Shown here: one piece after another, positions 32,201-41,316 of the stretch | How positions within the stretch are numbered: position 1 is the stretch's first letter | Layout of the letters: every line of letters begins with the position of its first letter | Assembly: GCF_019693445.1 (NCBI RefSeq) | Contig: NZ_JAHRBL010000001.1 | Location: 248,001 to 312,000, forward strand | Length of the DNA stretch: 64,000 bases | Direction: 5' to 3' | DNA from: Deinococcus aquaedulcis | GTDB lineage: Bacteria; Deinococcota; Deinococci; Deinococcales; Deinococcaceae | The notes under the pieces: model-generated | Database searches by the model: none | What the model was told of the DNA's origin: nothing | What the model saw: the letters and a program-made list of their open reading frames with translations, nothing else | Translations under genes and position numbers: made by a program

Positions 32201-32635
32201 GAGGGCCTGCCGTACTCCATGATCACCGGCAGCACCCAGGACCGCCAGAGTCAGATTGACGCCTTCCAGAGCGGCAAAACCCATGTGTTCCTGATCACCC
32301 TGAAGGCGGGGGGCGTGGGTCTGAACCTCACGGCGGCCGACACGGTGATTCACTACGACCCCTGGTGGAACCCGGCCGCCGAGGACCAGGCCACCGACCG
32401 CGCCTACCGCATTGGGCAGGATAAGCCGGTGTTCGTCTACAAGCTGATTGCAGCTGGCAGTGTGGAAGAGCGCATTCTGGACCTGCAGGCGCGCAAGGCC
32501 AGTCTGGCGCGCGGGGTGTTGGACGGCGGCCTTAGCGACGCCACGCAGCTCACCGCCGCTGATCTGGACCGCCTGTTTGCCCCGCTGGAAGAGCTGGAAC
32601 TGCCCGGGCCGGCAGAGGTGGTGGAGCAGGGCTGA
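29276..32635 (+). CDS. SWIM zinc-finger SNF2-family helicase
   Basis: A 1119-residue DNA/RNA translocase. A SWIM zinc motif, [15 protein letters not shown], sits at about residues 75-90. A region of about 500 residues of unassigned fold follows, then the SNF2 ATPase: [19 protein letters not shown] (Walker A), LDEAQNIKN (Walker B), [21 protein letters not shown], and the C-terminal helicase lobe with [25 protein letters not shown] and TDRAYRIGQ. Related proteins remodel protein-DNA complexes, or RNA polymerase as RapA does. The precise role in a radiation-resistant genus is unknown. The start at 29276 overlaps the stop of a short leader frame. Confidence 0.93.
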   Translation: [1119 protein letters not shown]

Positions 32636-32770
32636 GGGAGAAGGGGCCGCCGGGAGGGTCGGCAGGCGTGTTGGGCGAGGTTCCACATTGGCCCCCACCC
32701 GCGCCCAGCGGCCTTGTCACACTGTGTAGACAGCCGCCCGCGTGACGGCCGCCGGCCCGCCCCGCCGCGC

Positions 32771-32776
32771 TATCCT
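32771..32776 (+). promoter_or_regulatory. Leaderless -10 box of the trp operon
   Basis: TATCCT, then 6 nt, then the ATG of the leader peptide at 32783. The leader peptide itself is therefore the first thing on the mRNA. Confidence 0.8.
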
Positions 32777-32782
32777 GCGGCC

Positions 32783-32827
32783 ATGACATCCGGCATGTGG
32801 TGGTGGCCCAGCTTCGCCTGGGACTGA
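32783..32827 (+). CDS. trpL: trp operon leader peptide
   Basis: A 14-residue frame, MTSGMWWWPSFAWD, with four Trp codons, three of them consecutive. It lies directly after a leaderless promoter box and 21 nt before a terminator hairpin. Stalling on the Trp codons when tryptophan is scarce would alter folding downstream. This is the classical attenuation layout, in a leaderless form that needs no ribosome site. Confidence 0.93.
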   Translation: MTSGMWWWPSFAWD

Positions 32828-32884
32828 CTGCTGTTGCCGTTTTAAGCCGCGCCCAGGTGGACTGTAAGCCACCGGGCGCTTTTT
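32808..32884 (+). promoter_or_regulatory. Transcription attenuator of trpE
   Basis: The terminator stem is GCGCCCAGGTGG (32849-32860) with CCACCGGGCGC (32869-32879), then five T residues. An alternative pairing joins CCTGGG (about 32818-32823) to CCCAGG in the terminator's 5' arm (antiterminator). A protecting hairpin, CCCAG/CTGGG, can form around the end of the leader ORF. The three pairings are mutually exclusive, as attenuation requires. Confidence 0.88.
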
Positions 32885-32905
32885 CATGTGCCGCACAGGA
32901 GACCC

Positions 32906-34348
32906 ATGACCCAGCCTGACCCCGCCGCCCCTTCGCTGGCCGCCCCGCCCCTGGCCGTCGCCGTGCAGGAACTCAATGCCGACCTGGACACGCCAGTGAC
33001 CGCCTACCTGAAAGCCGCGCAGGGCGAAACGGTGGCCTTCTTGCTGGAAAGCGTGGAGGCCGGAGAAAAGCTGGGCCGCTACTCGTTTATTGGCGTGGGC
33101 GAACAGGGGCGCTTTGAAGCCCGGGGCTCACAGGTAAGCAGCAGCGGTGTGTTCGGCAACTTTGCCGGCCCCGAGGCCGATCCCCTGGCCCGGCTGTACC
33201 GCGCAGCGGTGCGTCCGGCGCCTGTGCCTGCCGGGCTGCCCGCCCTGATTGGCGGCGCGGTGGGCTACGCCGCCTACGACCTGATTCGCTGCTACGAGCG
33301 CCTGCCAGACGACAACCCCGATGAACTGGGGGTGCCGGACGCCTGCTTCGTGGCGCCGCGCGGCGTGGTGATCTACGACCACCTCAAGCACCGCCTGATC
33401 GCGGTGGCCACGGCCCCCACCCAGGCCCAGGCAGACGCCGAGGTGGCGACGCTGGCCGCGCGGCTGCGGGGGCCCCTCCCGCCCGTCCCGGGCCAGACCC
33501 CGGCGCCGGCCCCCACCTTTACCAGCAACTTCACCCCTGAAGGCTTCCGCGCGGCCGTCGACAAAGCCCTGGACTATATCCGGGCGGGGGACATCTTTCA
33601 GGTGGTGCCCAGCCAGCGCTTCAGTGCCGATCTGGGGGCCGTGCATCCGTTTGCGCTGTACCGGGCGCTGCGCCGGGTGAACCCCAGCCCCTACCTGGGT
33701 TACCTGCAACTGGGCCCAGTGACCCTGGTGGCCAGCAGCCCCGAGAGCCTGCTCGCCAGCGATGGCCGCACCGTGACCACCCGGCCCATCGCTGGGACCC
33801 GCCCGCGCGGCCAGACCCCCGAGGCCGACGAGGCCCTGGCCGCCGAACTGCTGGCCGATGAAAAAGAACGCGCCGAACACCTGATGCTGCTGGACCTGGG
33901 CCGCAACGACCTGGGCCGGGTGAGCGCCTACGGGACGGTGCGGGTGCACGACGCCTTTACCATTGAGCGTTACAGCCACGTGATGCACATCGTCTCCAGC
34001 GTGACCGGGCAGCTGCGGGGGGACCAGACCCCGCTGCACGCCCTGGCCAGCGTGCAGCCGATGGGCACTGTTTCGGGCGCCCCCAAGATCCGCGCCATGC
34101 AGATCATTGACGAACTGGAACCCGTGCGGCGCGGGCCCTACGGGGGTTCGTTTGGCTACATCGCCTTTGACGGCAGCCTGGACATGGCCCTGACCCTGCG
34201 CACGATGGTGATTGCCGCTGGGCGCGTGCACATCCAGGCCGGGGCCGGCGTGGTGGCTGACAGCGACCCGGCGGCCGAGGAGCAGGAGACGAGGAACAAA
34301 GCGGCGGCGCTGATGCGGGCGGTTGAATTGGCGGCGGGGGGGCTGTAA
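32906..34348 (+). CDS. trpE: Anthranilate synthase component I
   Basis: 480 residues from the ATG at 32906 (AGGAG 4 nt upstream). It makes anthranilate from chorismate with ammonia from TrpG. The feedback-site block LLESVEAGEKLGRYSFIG, the chorismate-binding core (YIRAGDIFQVVPSQRF, RTVTTRPIAGTRPRG, ERAEHLMLLDLGRNDLGRV, SHVMHIVSSVTGQL, GAPKIRAMQIIDELE) and the C-terminal GAGVVADSDPAAEEQE are all present. Its expression is controlled by the attenuator upstream. Its stop is followed directly by the repeat arm of the inserted four-helix-bundle element rather than by trpG. Confidence 0.96.
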   Translation: MTQPDPAAPSLAAPPLAVAVQELNADLDTPVTAYLKAAQGETVAFLLESVEAGEKLGRYSFIGVGEQGRFEARGSQVSSSGVFGNFAGPEADPLARLYRAAVRPAPVPAGLPALIGGAVGYAAYDLIRCYERLPDDNPDELGVPDACFVAPRGVVIYDHLKHRLIAVATAPTQAQADAEVATLAARLRGPLPPVPGQTPAPAPTFTSNFTPEGFRAAVDKALDYIRAGDIFQVVPSQRFSADLGAVHPFALYRALRRVNPSPYLGYLQLGPVTLVASSPESLLASDGRTVTTRPIAGTRPRGQTPEADEALAAELLADEKERAEHLMLLDLGRNDLGRVSAYGTVRVHDAFTIERYSHVMHIVSSVTGQLRGDQTPLHALASVQPMGTVSGAPKIRAMQIIDELEPVRRGPYGGSFGYIAFDGSLDMALTLRTMVIAAGRVHIQAGAGVVADSDPAAEEQETRNKAAALMRAVELAAGGL

Positions 34349-34792
34349 GTGGGGAGTGGTCAGTGGTGAGTGGGAAAAACACGGGTGTGCCAGGAAGTGT
34401 GCAGGATCTGGTGATTTGGCAGGAAGGCATGCAAGTGGTTGAAGACGTCTATGGAGTCACGGCCCGGTGGCCGGGGTCCGAACTCTATGGCCTGACCAGT
34501 CAGGCTCGCCGGGCTTCCGTCTCGATTCCGGCCAATATCGCAGAAGGTGTGGGTCGTGGATCAGCGGGAGAACTCGCCCGCTTTTGCCGTATTGCTCTGG
34601 GCTCGACGTACGAACTGATGACGCATCTGGAGCTGGCCCAAAGATTGAAGTTTTCGAACCCAGAAGAGCTCCAGCCTCTCCTCACAGCACTCTCCCTTCT
34701 GATGCGCCGCATCAGCCGCTTCGTCCACGTTCAGGAGGCCCGCAGATGACGTCCACCCATCCACTCCCCACTCCCCACTCCCCACTGACCAT
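34349..34792 (+). mobile_element. Four-helix-bundle ORF enclosed by inverted period-7 arms (trp operon copy)
   Basis: The left arm at 34349-34376 is four 7-mers (GTGGGGA, GTGGTCA and two similar). The right arm, about 34765-34792, has three TCCCCAC units and TGACCAT, the complements. Between them is the ORF 34363-34749. The left arm starts at the base after the trpE stop; the right arm lies inside the first codons of trpG. The element is absent from the normal trpE-trpG arrangement, so insertion is inferred. No transposase is present. Confidence 0.65.
34363..34749 (+). CDS. Four-helix-bundle protein (23S rRNA intervening-sequence family)
   Basis: A 128-residue protein of the small all-helical family first seen in intervening sequences of bacterial 23S rRNA (TIGR02436/S23-like). 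The hallmark segment is [26 protein letters not shown], followed by a third and fourth helix ([25 protein letters not shown] and [19 protein letters not shown]). The activity of the family is not established; members probably bind nucleic acid as oligomers. The GTG start lies in the third unit of the left repeat arm, and the stop overlaps the trpG ATG (ATGA). It therefore sits translationally coupled inside the trp operon. A homologue occupies 39497-39892. Confidence 0.85.
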   Translation: MVSGKNTGVPGSVQDLVIWQEGMQVVEDVYGVTARWPGSELYGLTSQARRASVSIPANIAEGVGRGSAGELARFCRIALGSTYELMTHLELAQRLKFSNPEELQPLLTALSLLMRRISRFVHVQEARR

Positions 34793-35402
34793 CCTGCTCA
34801 TCGACAACTACGACTCCTTTACCTACAACCTCGTGCAGTACTTCGGTGAACTGGGCTGCGAGTTGACCGTCTGGCGCAACGACGCGTTCACCCTGGCCGA
34901 CGTGCAGGCCCTGAACCCCGATGCCATCGTGGTGTCGCCGGGGCCGTGTACGCCTGCGGAGGCCGGCCAGAGCGTGGAGGTCATCCGTGAACTGGGCACC
35001 AGCTACCCCGTGCTGGGCGTGTGCCTGGGCCACCAGAGCATCGGCGCCGCGTTTGGGGCGCAGGTGGGGCGGGCGCTGCAGCCGGTCCACGGCAAAACCA
35101 GCCCGGTGCGGCATGACGGCACCGGGCTGTTTGCCGGGCTGCCGGAGGCTGTGACCGTGACCCGTTACCACTCGCTGGTGGTGCGCGATCTGCCGCCCGA
35201 ACTGGTGGCGACCGCCTGGACCACCGACCCCGAAGAAGAGATCGTCATGGCGCTGCGCCACCGCGACCACCCCATTTTCGGCGTGCAGTTCCACCCCGAA
35301 AGTCTGGCCACCCAGGGCGGGATGGACATGCTGCGTAACTTCCTGGCGCTGGTGCGCGAGCATCGGGGGATGACGGGGCAAGGCAGTGGGGCCGGGGCAT
35401 GA
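34746..35402 (+). CDS. trpG: Anthranilate synthase component II (glutamine amidotransferase)
   Basis: 218 residues. It supplies ammonia to TrpE. Class I amidotransferase features are [28 protein letters not shown], the nucleophile in LGVCLGHQS, and the His/Glu pair in FGVQFHPES. The first 14 residues ([14 protein letters not shown]) precede the normal start of the fold and are encoded by the right repeat arm of the inserted element, so the insertion appears to have rebuilt the N-terminus. The ATG overlaps the four-helix-bundle stop. The 3' end overlaps trpD by 4 nt. Confidence 0.95.
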   Translation: MTSTHPLPTPHSPLTILLIDNYDSFTYNLVQYFGELGCELTVWRNDAFTLADVQALNPDAIVVSPGPCTPAEAGQSVEVIRELGTSYPVLGVCLGHQSIGAAFGAQVGRALQPVHGKTSPVRHDGTGLFAGLPEAVTVTRYHSLVVRDLPPELVATAWTTDPEEEIVMALRHRDHPIFGVQFHPESLATQGGMDMLRNFLALVREHRGMTGQGSGAGA

Positions 35403-36424
35403 TCGCCATGCACGCGCGGCTGATGAATGGCGAGCGGCTCTCGCAGACCGAGGCGGCGGCCTTTATGCGCGAAGTGATGACGGGCGACCTGGGCGGCGTG
35501 CGGCTGGCAGCGGCCCTGGCCGCCCTGCGGGTGCGCGGCGAGACCCCGGAGGAAATTGCGGGGTTTGCCCAGGCCATGCGCGAGCACGCCGTGCGGGTCA
35601 ACGTGCACCCGCGCGAGGTGCTGCTGGACGTGGTGGGCACCGGGGGCGACGGCGCGCACACCTTCAACATCTCCACCACCACCGCGTTTGTGGTGGCTGG
35701 AGCGGGGGTGCCGGTGGCCAAGCACGGCAACCGCGCTGCCAGCAGCCGCGCGGGCAGCGCCGACGTGCTTGAAGCCCTGGGCGTGAATCTGGACGCCCCC
35801 CGCGAGGTGGTTGAAGACGCCATCAACACCCTGGGCGTGGGCTTCATGTTCGCCCGCAACTACCACCCCGCCCTGCGCCACGCCGCGCCGGTGCGCTCGG
35901 AACTGGCGGCCAGAACGGTGTTCAACATTCTGGGGCCGCTGGCCAATCCGGCGGGGGCCACCCATCTGGTCGTGGGTGTCTTCAAGCCCGAACTGACCCG
36001 CACGCTGGCCGAAGTGTTGCGGCTGCTGGGGGCCAGTGGCGCCACAGTGGTGCACGGGCATGGCCTGGACGAATTCACTGTGTGCGGCGTGAACACCGTG
36101 GCGGGCCTGCGCGGCGGCGAGGTGATTGACCGTGAGATTCACCCTGAAGAGGCCGGGGTCAGCGTGCACCCGCGCGAGGCCCTGGTGGGCGGCACCCCCG
36201 CCGAGAACGCCGAGATTACCCGCGCCCTGCTGACCGGCGGCGGCACCCCGGCGCAGCGCGACATCGTGGCCCTGAATGCCGGCGCGGCCCTGCGCACGGC
36301 GGGCCGGGCGGAAAGCATCCGCGAAGGCGTGGCCCAGGCCCGTGAAGTCATGAATGAGGGCCTGGGCTGGGCGGTGCTGCAGCGCTACGCGGCCCACACC
36401 CAGCGCGGCGTGGCGAAAGGATGA
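35399..36424 (+). CDS. trpD: Anthranilate phosphoribosyltransferase
   Basis: A 341-residue enzyme that joins anthranilate to PRPP. Conserved blocks are [106 protein letters not shown] and [11 protein letters not shown]. The start overlaps the trpG stop (ATGA). It is the last gene of the operon; trpB, trpA, trpC and trpF are not in the window. No terminator is obvious in the short spacer before the convergent glycosyltransferase. Confidence 0.96.
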   Translation: MIAMHARLMNGERLSQTEAAAFMREVMTGDLGGVRLAAALAALRVRGETPEEIAGFAQAMREHAVRVNVHPREVLLDVVGTGGDGAHTFNISTTTAFVVAGAGVPVAKHGNRAASSRAGSADVLEALGVNLDAPREVVEDAINTLGVGFMFARNYHPALRHAAPVRSELAARTVFNILGPLANPAGATHLVVGVFKPELTRTLAEVLRLLGASGATVVHGHGLDEFTVCGVNTVAGLRGGEVIDREIHPEEAGVSVHPREALVGGTPAENAEITRALLTGGGTPAQRDIVALNAGAALRTAGRAESIREGVAQAREVMNEGLGWAVLQRYAAHTQRGVAKG

Positions 36425-36463
36425 AAGCAGGCTGAACATTGGCCCATTGGCCCTGGGCTGGAT

Positions 36464-37366
36464 TCAGGTTGCTGCGTCATTCGGCTGGTCCAAGCGCAAA
36501 CCGTCCAGCCGGAGGGCCAGTTCCTGCTGTAGCTGCTCTGGACACAGCAGGCGCTTGCGTCTGTTTGCCTCCCTCAGGATGAGGGCCCAGGCTCGCGCCA
36601 TGTGCCCATCCACTGCTGAGACGGAAACAGGGCGAAACCGCGCGTACTGCAACTGGGCATGGGCCCGCCACTGCGCCTCAGTAGGGTTCAGGCCCAAGCG
36701 TGCCAGTTGTCGCGCCCAGGCCAGCCGGGTGCCTCGGCGCTGCGCGTCTGCTTGCTGCACGCTGACCTGTCCTGGGTGAACACGCCACTGCACGACCTCG
36801 TCCGGCAGGTTGGCCACTTCACCGTGTTCCAGCAGTTGCGCCCACAGCATGTAATCCTCGGCATAGGGCACCACTGGGTAGGCTGCCACTGCCGAGCGGC
36901 GGAACGTGGTCCCCGGGTGGGGTAGAGGACAGGAAAACAGCGCCCATGCCCTGGCCTGGGCCGAAGCAACAGGGTAATCCAGGCGCCGCTCGGCAGTACC
37001 AAATGTCTGAACCTGTCCGCCCACTGCCAATATCTCTGGATGGTTGTCCAGCAGCGTGGCCTGGGCTGCAAGCCGTCCAGGCGACATATGGTCGTCGGCG
37101 TCCAGTCGGGCTACATAAGCGCCCTTGCACAGGCCGAGGCCTGCATTCAGCGCGCCATGAACGCCAATATTCTGAGTCAAGGCTAGCACCTTTAGGCGGG
37201 GCTCAGTCCAAGTGTGCAGCCTGACGAGGGTGTCATCGGTGCTGGCGTCGTCCACCACGATCACTTCAAAGTCTGCCTGCTGCTTCATGACGCTTCGTAG
37301 GGCCTCGTCCAGCAGCTTGCCCCGGTTGTGGGTGGGAATGAGCACGCTCAGCAGCGGTCGGGGCAT
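36464..37366 (-). CDS. Glycosyltransferase family 2
   Basis: A 300-residue cytosolic GT-A enzyme. The nucleotide-sugar region reads LLSVLIPTHNRGKLLDEALRSVMKQ, then FEVIVVDDASTDDT, with the metal motif YVARLDADDHMSPGRL and a candidate catalytic segment PYAEDYMLWAQLLEHG. The donor and acceptor are unknown; envelope polysaccharide is likely. It follows the Lrp-type gene by only 6 nt, so the two may share a transcript. Its DNA is slightly less GC-biased than its neighbours, which may point to transfer. No other polysaccharide genes are adjacent. Confidence 0.9.
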   Translation of the reverse strand: MPRPLLSVLIPTHNRGKLLDEALRSVMKQQADFEVIVVDDASTDDTLVRLHTWTEPRLKVLALTQNIGVHGALNAGLGLCKGAYVARLDADDHMSPGRLAAQATLLDNHPEILAVGGQVQTFGTAERRLDYPVASAQARAWALFSCPLPHPGTTFRRSAVAAYPVVPYAEDYMLWAQLLEHGEVANLPDEVVQWRVHPGQVSVQQADAQRRGTRLAWARQLARLGLNPTEAQWRAHAQLQYARFRPVSVSAVDGHMARAWALILREANRRKRLLCPEQLQQELALRLDGLRLDQPNDAAT

Positions 37367-37372
37367 AGGCCT

Positions 37373-37834
37373 TTATTTCGGCGGCAGCAGCAGCTTGCCT
37401 TCTAGCGGGGTGCTCAGAACGATGCTGGTATCGCAGGTAAAGCCCATGTTGATCAGCTCGGTCAGCATGGTTTCCAGGGCGCCCACGTCGGGCACCGCCA
37501 CCTTCAGAATGCAGGAGTTGTCGCCCGTGACCGAGTGGCATTCCAGCACGCCGTCGTGCTTGGTGGCCCAGCGCACCAGCGTGGGGTCGTTGCGCCCGCT
37601 GTCCTGTACGCCAATAAACGCGGTGATGGTGCGGCCCAGTGGCTTGCTGGCCACGCGCACGCCGTAGCCCAGAATCACGCCCGCATCCTCCAGACGGCGC
37701 ACCCGCTCAGTCACGGCGGGGGCCGAGAGCCCCACTCGGCGACCCAGTTCGCGCATGCTCAGGCGCGAGTCGGTTTGCAGCTCCTGCAGAATGCGGTGGT
37801 CAAGAGGATCGAGGGCGCCGCCAGACTGTCTCAT
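37373..37834 (-). CDS. Lrp/AsnC-family transcriptional regulator
   Basis: 153 residues from the ATG at 37834 (TAAGGT 7 nt upstream). The N-terminal winged helix (LDPLDHRILQELQTDSRLSMRELGRRVGLSAPAVTERVRRLEDAGVI) and the C-terminal RAM domain (ITAFIGVQD...HDGVLECHSVTGDNSCILKVAV) are complete. Lrp-type proteins bind amino acids as octamers and control amino acid metabolism. It is divergent from kamA across 166 bp, so control of kamA and the aminotransferase, with lysine or a product as effector, is a reasonable inference. Confidence 0.93.
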   Translation of the reverse strand: MRQSGGALDPLDHRILQELQTDSRLSMRELGRRVGLSAPAVTERVRRLEDAGVILGYGVRVASKPLGRTITAFIGVQDSGRNDPTLVRWATKHDGVLECHSVTGDNSCILKVAVPDVGALETMLTELINMGFTCDTSIVLSTPLEGKLLLPPK

Positions 37835-38000
37835 GGGCTTCACCTTAGCATTTGGAAGGTACAGGGTAGCGTTTGCGAGCTTTCTGTGTTCCCCGCCTGC
37901 GCTTTGTGTGGGTCGGCGGGCATTCCAAAGTGCTGTGCAGAACGGTGAAAATGAAGGAGAACACAATCTCTGTTTCACCCTTTTCACCCCGGAGGCCCCC

Positions 38001-39440
<1,440 letters not shown>

Positions 39441-39456
39441 GGGCCGCTGGCGCGGC

Positions 39457-39918
39457 GTCTAAGGGTCAAAGAGTCGAAGGGTCTAAGGTCTGGTCGGTGG
39501 AAGAAACGTTTTTTCCGTTTGAGCAACTGGATGTGTATGCCTTGGCTGTGGATTTTGCGGCACAGGTCTACCGGATGACCGCGACTTTTCCGCACACTGA
39601 GCGGTTCGGTCTGACAAATCAGATGCGTCGCGCGGCGGTTTCTGTCTCTCTGAACATTGCTGAAGGCCGTGGACGAGGCACTGATCGCGAATTCGTCCGT
39701 TTCCTGATGATGTCGCGTGGTTCGCTCTTTGAAGTCCTGAGCGCCGCCCAGATTGCCCACCGCCTGAGCTATCTGGATGCGGACACCCTGGCCGCCCTTC
39801 GGCAGCAGGCGAAAACCATCTCGGCAAAGCTGATGACTCTGGCCAAACGCCTGAACCCCAAGCCCACATCCGCTAACGGTCAATCTCCTTAGACCCTTAG
39901 ACCCTTAGACCCTTAGAC
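39457..39918 (+). mobile_element. Four-helix-bundle ORF enclosed by inverted period-8 arms (kamA copy)
   Basis: The left arm, 39457-39488, is four 8-mers of GTCTAAGG type (two perfect, two with two changes). The right arm, 39887-39918, is four perfect copies of CCTTAGAC, the exact complement. The enclosed ORF is 39497-39892. The total is 462 bp, close to the 444 bp of the trp copy. The element lies between two genes that otherwise look like one operon. Mobility is inferred from the architecture; no transposase or target duplication is seen. Confidence 0.7.
39497..39892 (+). CDS. Four-helix-bundle protein (23S rRNA intervening-sequence family)
   Basis: 131 residues from GTG 39497 (VEETFFPFEQLDVYALAVDF). 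The family core is FGLTNQMRRAAVSVSLNIAEGRGRG, followed by two more helices (FVRFLMMSRGSLFEVLSAAQIAHRL and LRQQAKTISAKLMTLAKRL). It is homologous to 34363-34749 but clearly diverged, so the two copies are not a recent duplication. The stop codon (TAG) is supplied by the first unit of the right repeat arm. The function is unknown; there is no reverse transcriptase nearby, so it is not an accessory protein of a diversity-generating retroelement. Confidence 0.85.
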   Translation: MEETFFPFEQLDVYALAVDFAAQVYRMTATFPHTERFGLTNQMRRAAVSVSLNIAEGRGRGTDREFVRFLMMSRGSLFEVLSAAQIAHRLSYLDADTLAALRQQAKTISAKLMTLAKRLNPKPTSANGQSP

Positions 39919-39937
39919 GGTCTTCAAAGGAGCATGC

Positions 39938-41299
39938 ATGACCACCCTGCCCAAACCCCGCCAGCCTGAACTCAAAACCGCCCTCCCTGGTCCCCAGACC
40001 CAGGCGATCATGGAGCGCGACCGCCAGCACCTCTCCACCTCCTACATGCGTCCTTACCCCTTCGTGCCGGACCACGGCGAGGGCGTGTGGCTGACCGATG
40101 TGGACGGCAACACCATGCTGGACTTCTTCGCGGGCATTGCCGTGAGCACCACCGGCCACGCCCACCCGCATGTCGTCAAGGGCGTGCAGGAGCAGGTCAC
40201 CAAGTTCACCCACGTGTGCCTCACCGACTACCCGCAGGAGATCACCACCAGCCTCGCGGAGCGCCTCGTGCAGCACGTCGAGAAACCCGGCGAGAAGTGG
40301 CGCGTGTTCTTCAGCAACTCCGGCGCCGAGGCCGTGGAAGCCGCCGTCAAGCTGGCGCGCAACCACACCGGGCGGCAGCACATCATCTCCACCATGGGGT
40401 CGTTCCACGGGCGCACCTACGGCGCCATCACGCTGACGGGCTCCAAGACGAAGTACAAGCGCGGCTTTGGCCCGTTGCTGCCCGCCGTGTCGCACGTGCC
40501 CTACCCCAACCCCTTCCGGCCGCCCCTGGGCAGCACGCCCGAAACTTGTGGTCAGGCGGTGCTGGAGCACATCGAGTCGCTGTTCGTGGGCATTCTGCCC
40601 GCCGATGAAGTGGCGGCGATCATCGTGGAGCCCATGCAGGGCGAGGGCGGGTACATCGTGCCGCCCGCCGACTTCCTGCCCGGCCTGCGCGCCCTGTGCG
40701 ACAAGTACGGCATCATGCTGATTTTCGACGAGGTGCAGGCTGGCATGGGCCGCACGGGCAAGATGTTCTCGTTCCAGCACTTTGATGTGCAGCCGGACAT
40801 CATCACGTCGGCCAAGGGTATCGCCTCGGGGATGCCGCTGGGCGCGCTGCTGGCCAAAGAAAGCGTGATGACGTGGCCGGTGGGCTCGCACGGCAGCACC
40901 TACGGCGGCAACCCAGTGGCGGCGGCGGCCTCGCACGCCACGCTGGACCTGCTGGAAGGCAAGGTCAAGCATCCCGGCTGCGGCGACAACCTGATGGACA
41001 ACGCTGCCCAGGTGGGCGAGTACATCATGGCCGAGTTGAAGGGGATGCAGGCTGAATTCCCCTTCCTGGGCGACGTGCGTGGCAAGGGCCTGTTCATTGG
41101 GCTGGAATTCGTGAAGCCCGACGGCAGCCCCGACGGCGCCCTGCGCGACCGCGCCTCCATGGCCATGTTCGAAAAGGGCCTGCTGAACCTGGACTGCGGC
41201 GAGGCCGTCATCCGCATCAGCCCGCCCCTGATCCTGACCAGAGAAGAGGCCGCCACGGGCCTGCAGATCATGCGGGAGACCCTGCGCGAACTGAAGTAA
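39938..41299 (+). CDS. Class III PLP-dependent aminotransferase
   Basis: A 453-residue cytosolic aminotransferase of the 4-aminobutyrate/ornithine group. Visible features are DVDGNTMLDFFAGIAVSTTGHAHP, FFSNSGAEAVEAAVKLARNHTGRQHI, IIVEPMQGEGGYIVPPADFL, LIFDEVQAGMGRTGKMF with the cofactor Asp, and the Schiff-base Lys in ITSAKGIASGMPLGA. The substrate is not certain; relatives include amino acid racemases and lysine or 4-aminobutyrate transaminases. The setting after kamA and the Lrp gene suggests lysine-derived compounds. GGAG lies 7 nt before the ATG. Confidence 0.93.
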   Translation: MTTLPKPRQPELKTALPGPQTQAIMERDRQHLSTSYMRPYPFVPDHGEGVWLTDVDGNTMLDFFAGIAVSTTGHAHPHVVKGVQEQVTKFTHVCLTDYPQEITTSLAERLVQHVEKPGEKWRVFFSNSGAEAVEAAVKLARNHTGRQHIISTMGSFHGRTYGAITLTGSKTKYKRGFGPLLPAVSHVPYPNPFRPPLGSTPETCGQAVLEHIESLFVGILPADEVAAIIVEPMQGEGGYIVPPADFLPGLRALCDKYGIMLIFDEVQAGMGRTGKMFSFQHFDVQPDIITSAKGIASGMPLGALLAKESVMTWPVGSHGSTYGGNPVAAAASHATLDLLEGKVKHPGCGDNLMDNAAQVGEYIMAELKGMQAEFPFLGDVRGKGLFIGLEFVKPDGSPDGALRDRASMAMFEKGLLNLDCGEAVIRISPPLILTREEAATGLQIMRETLRELK

Positions 41300-41316
41300 A
41301 GAGCGCAGGAAGGCAG

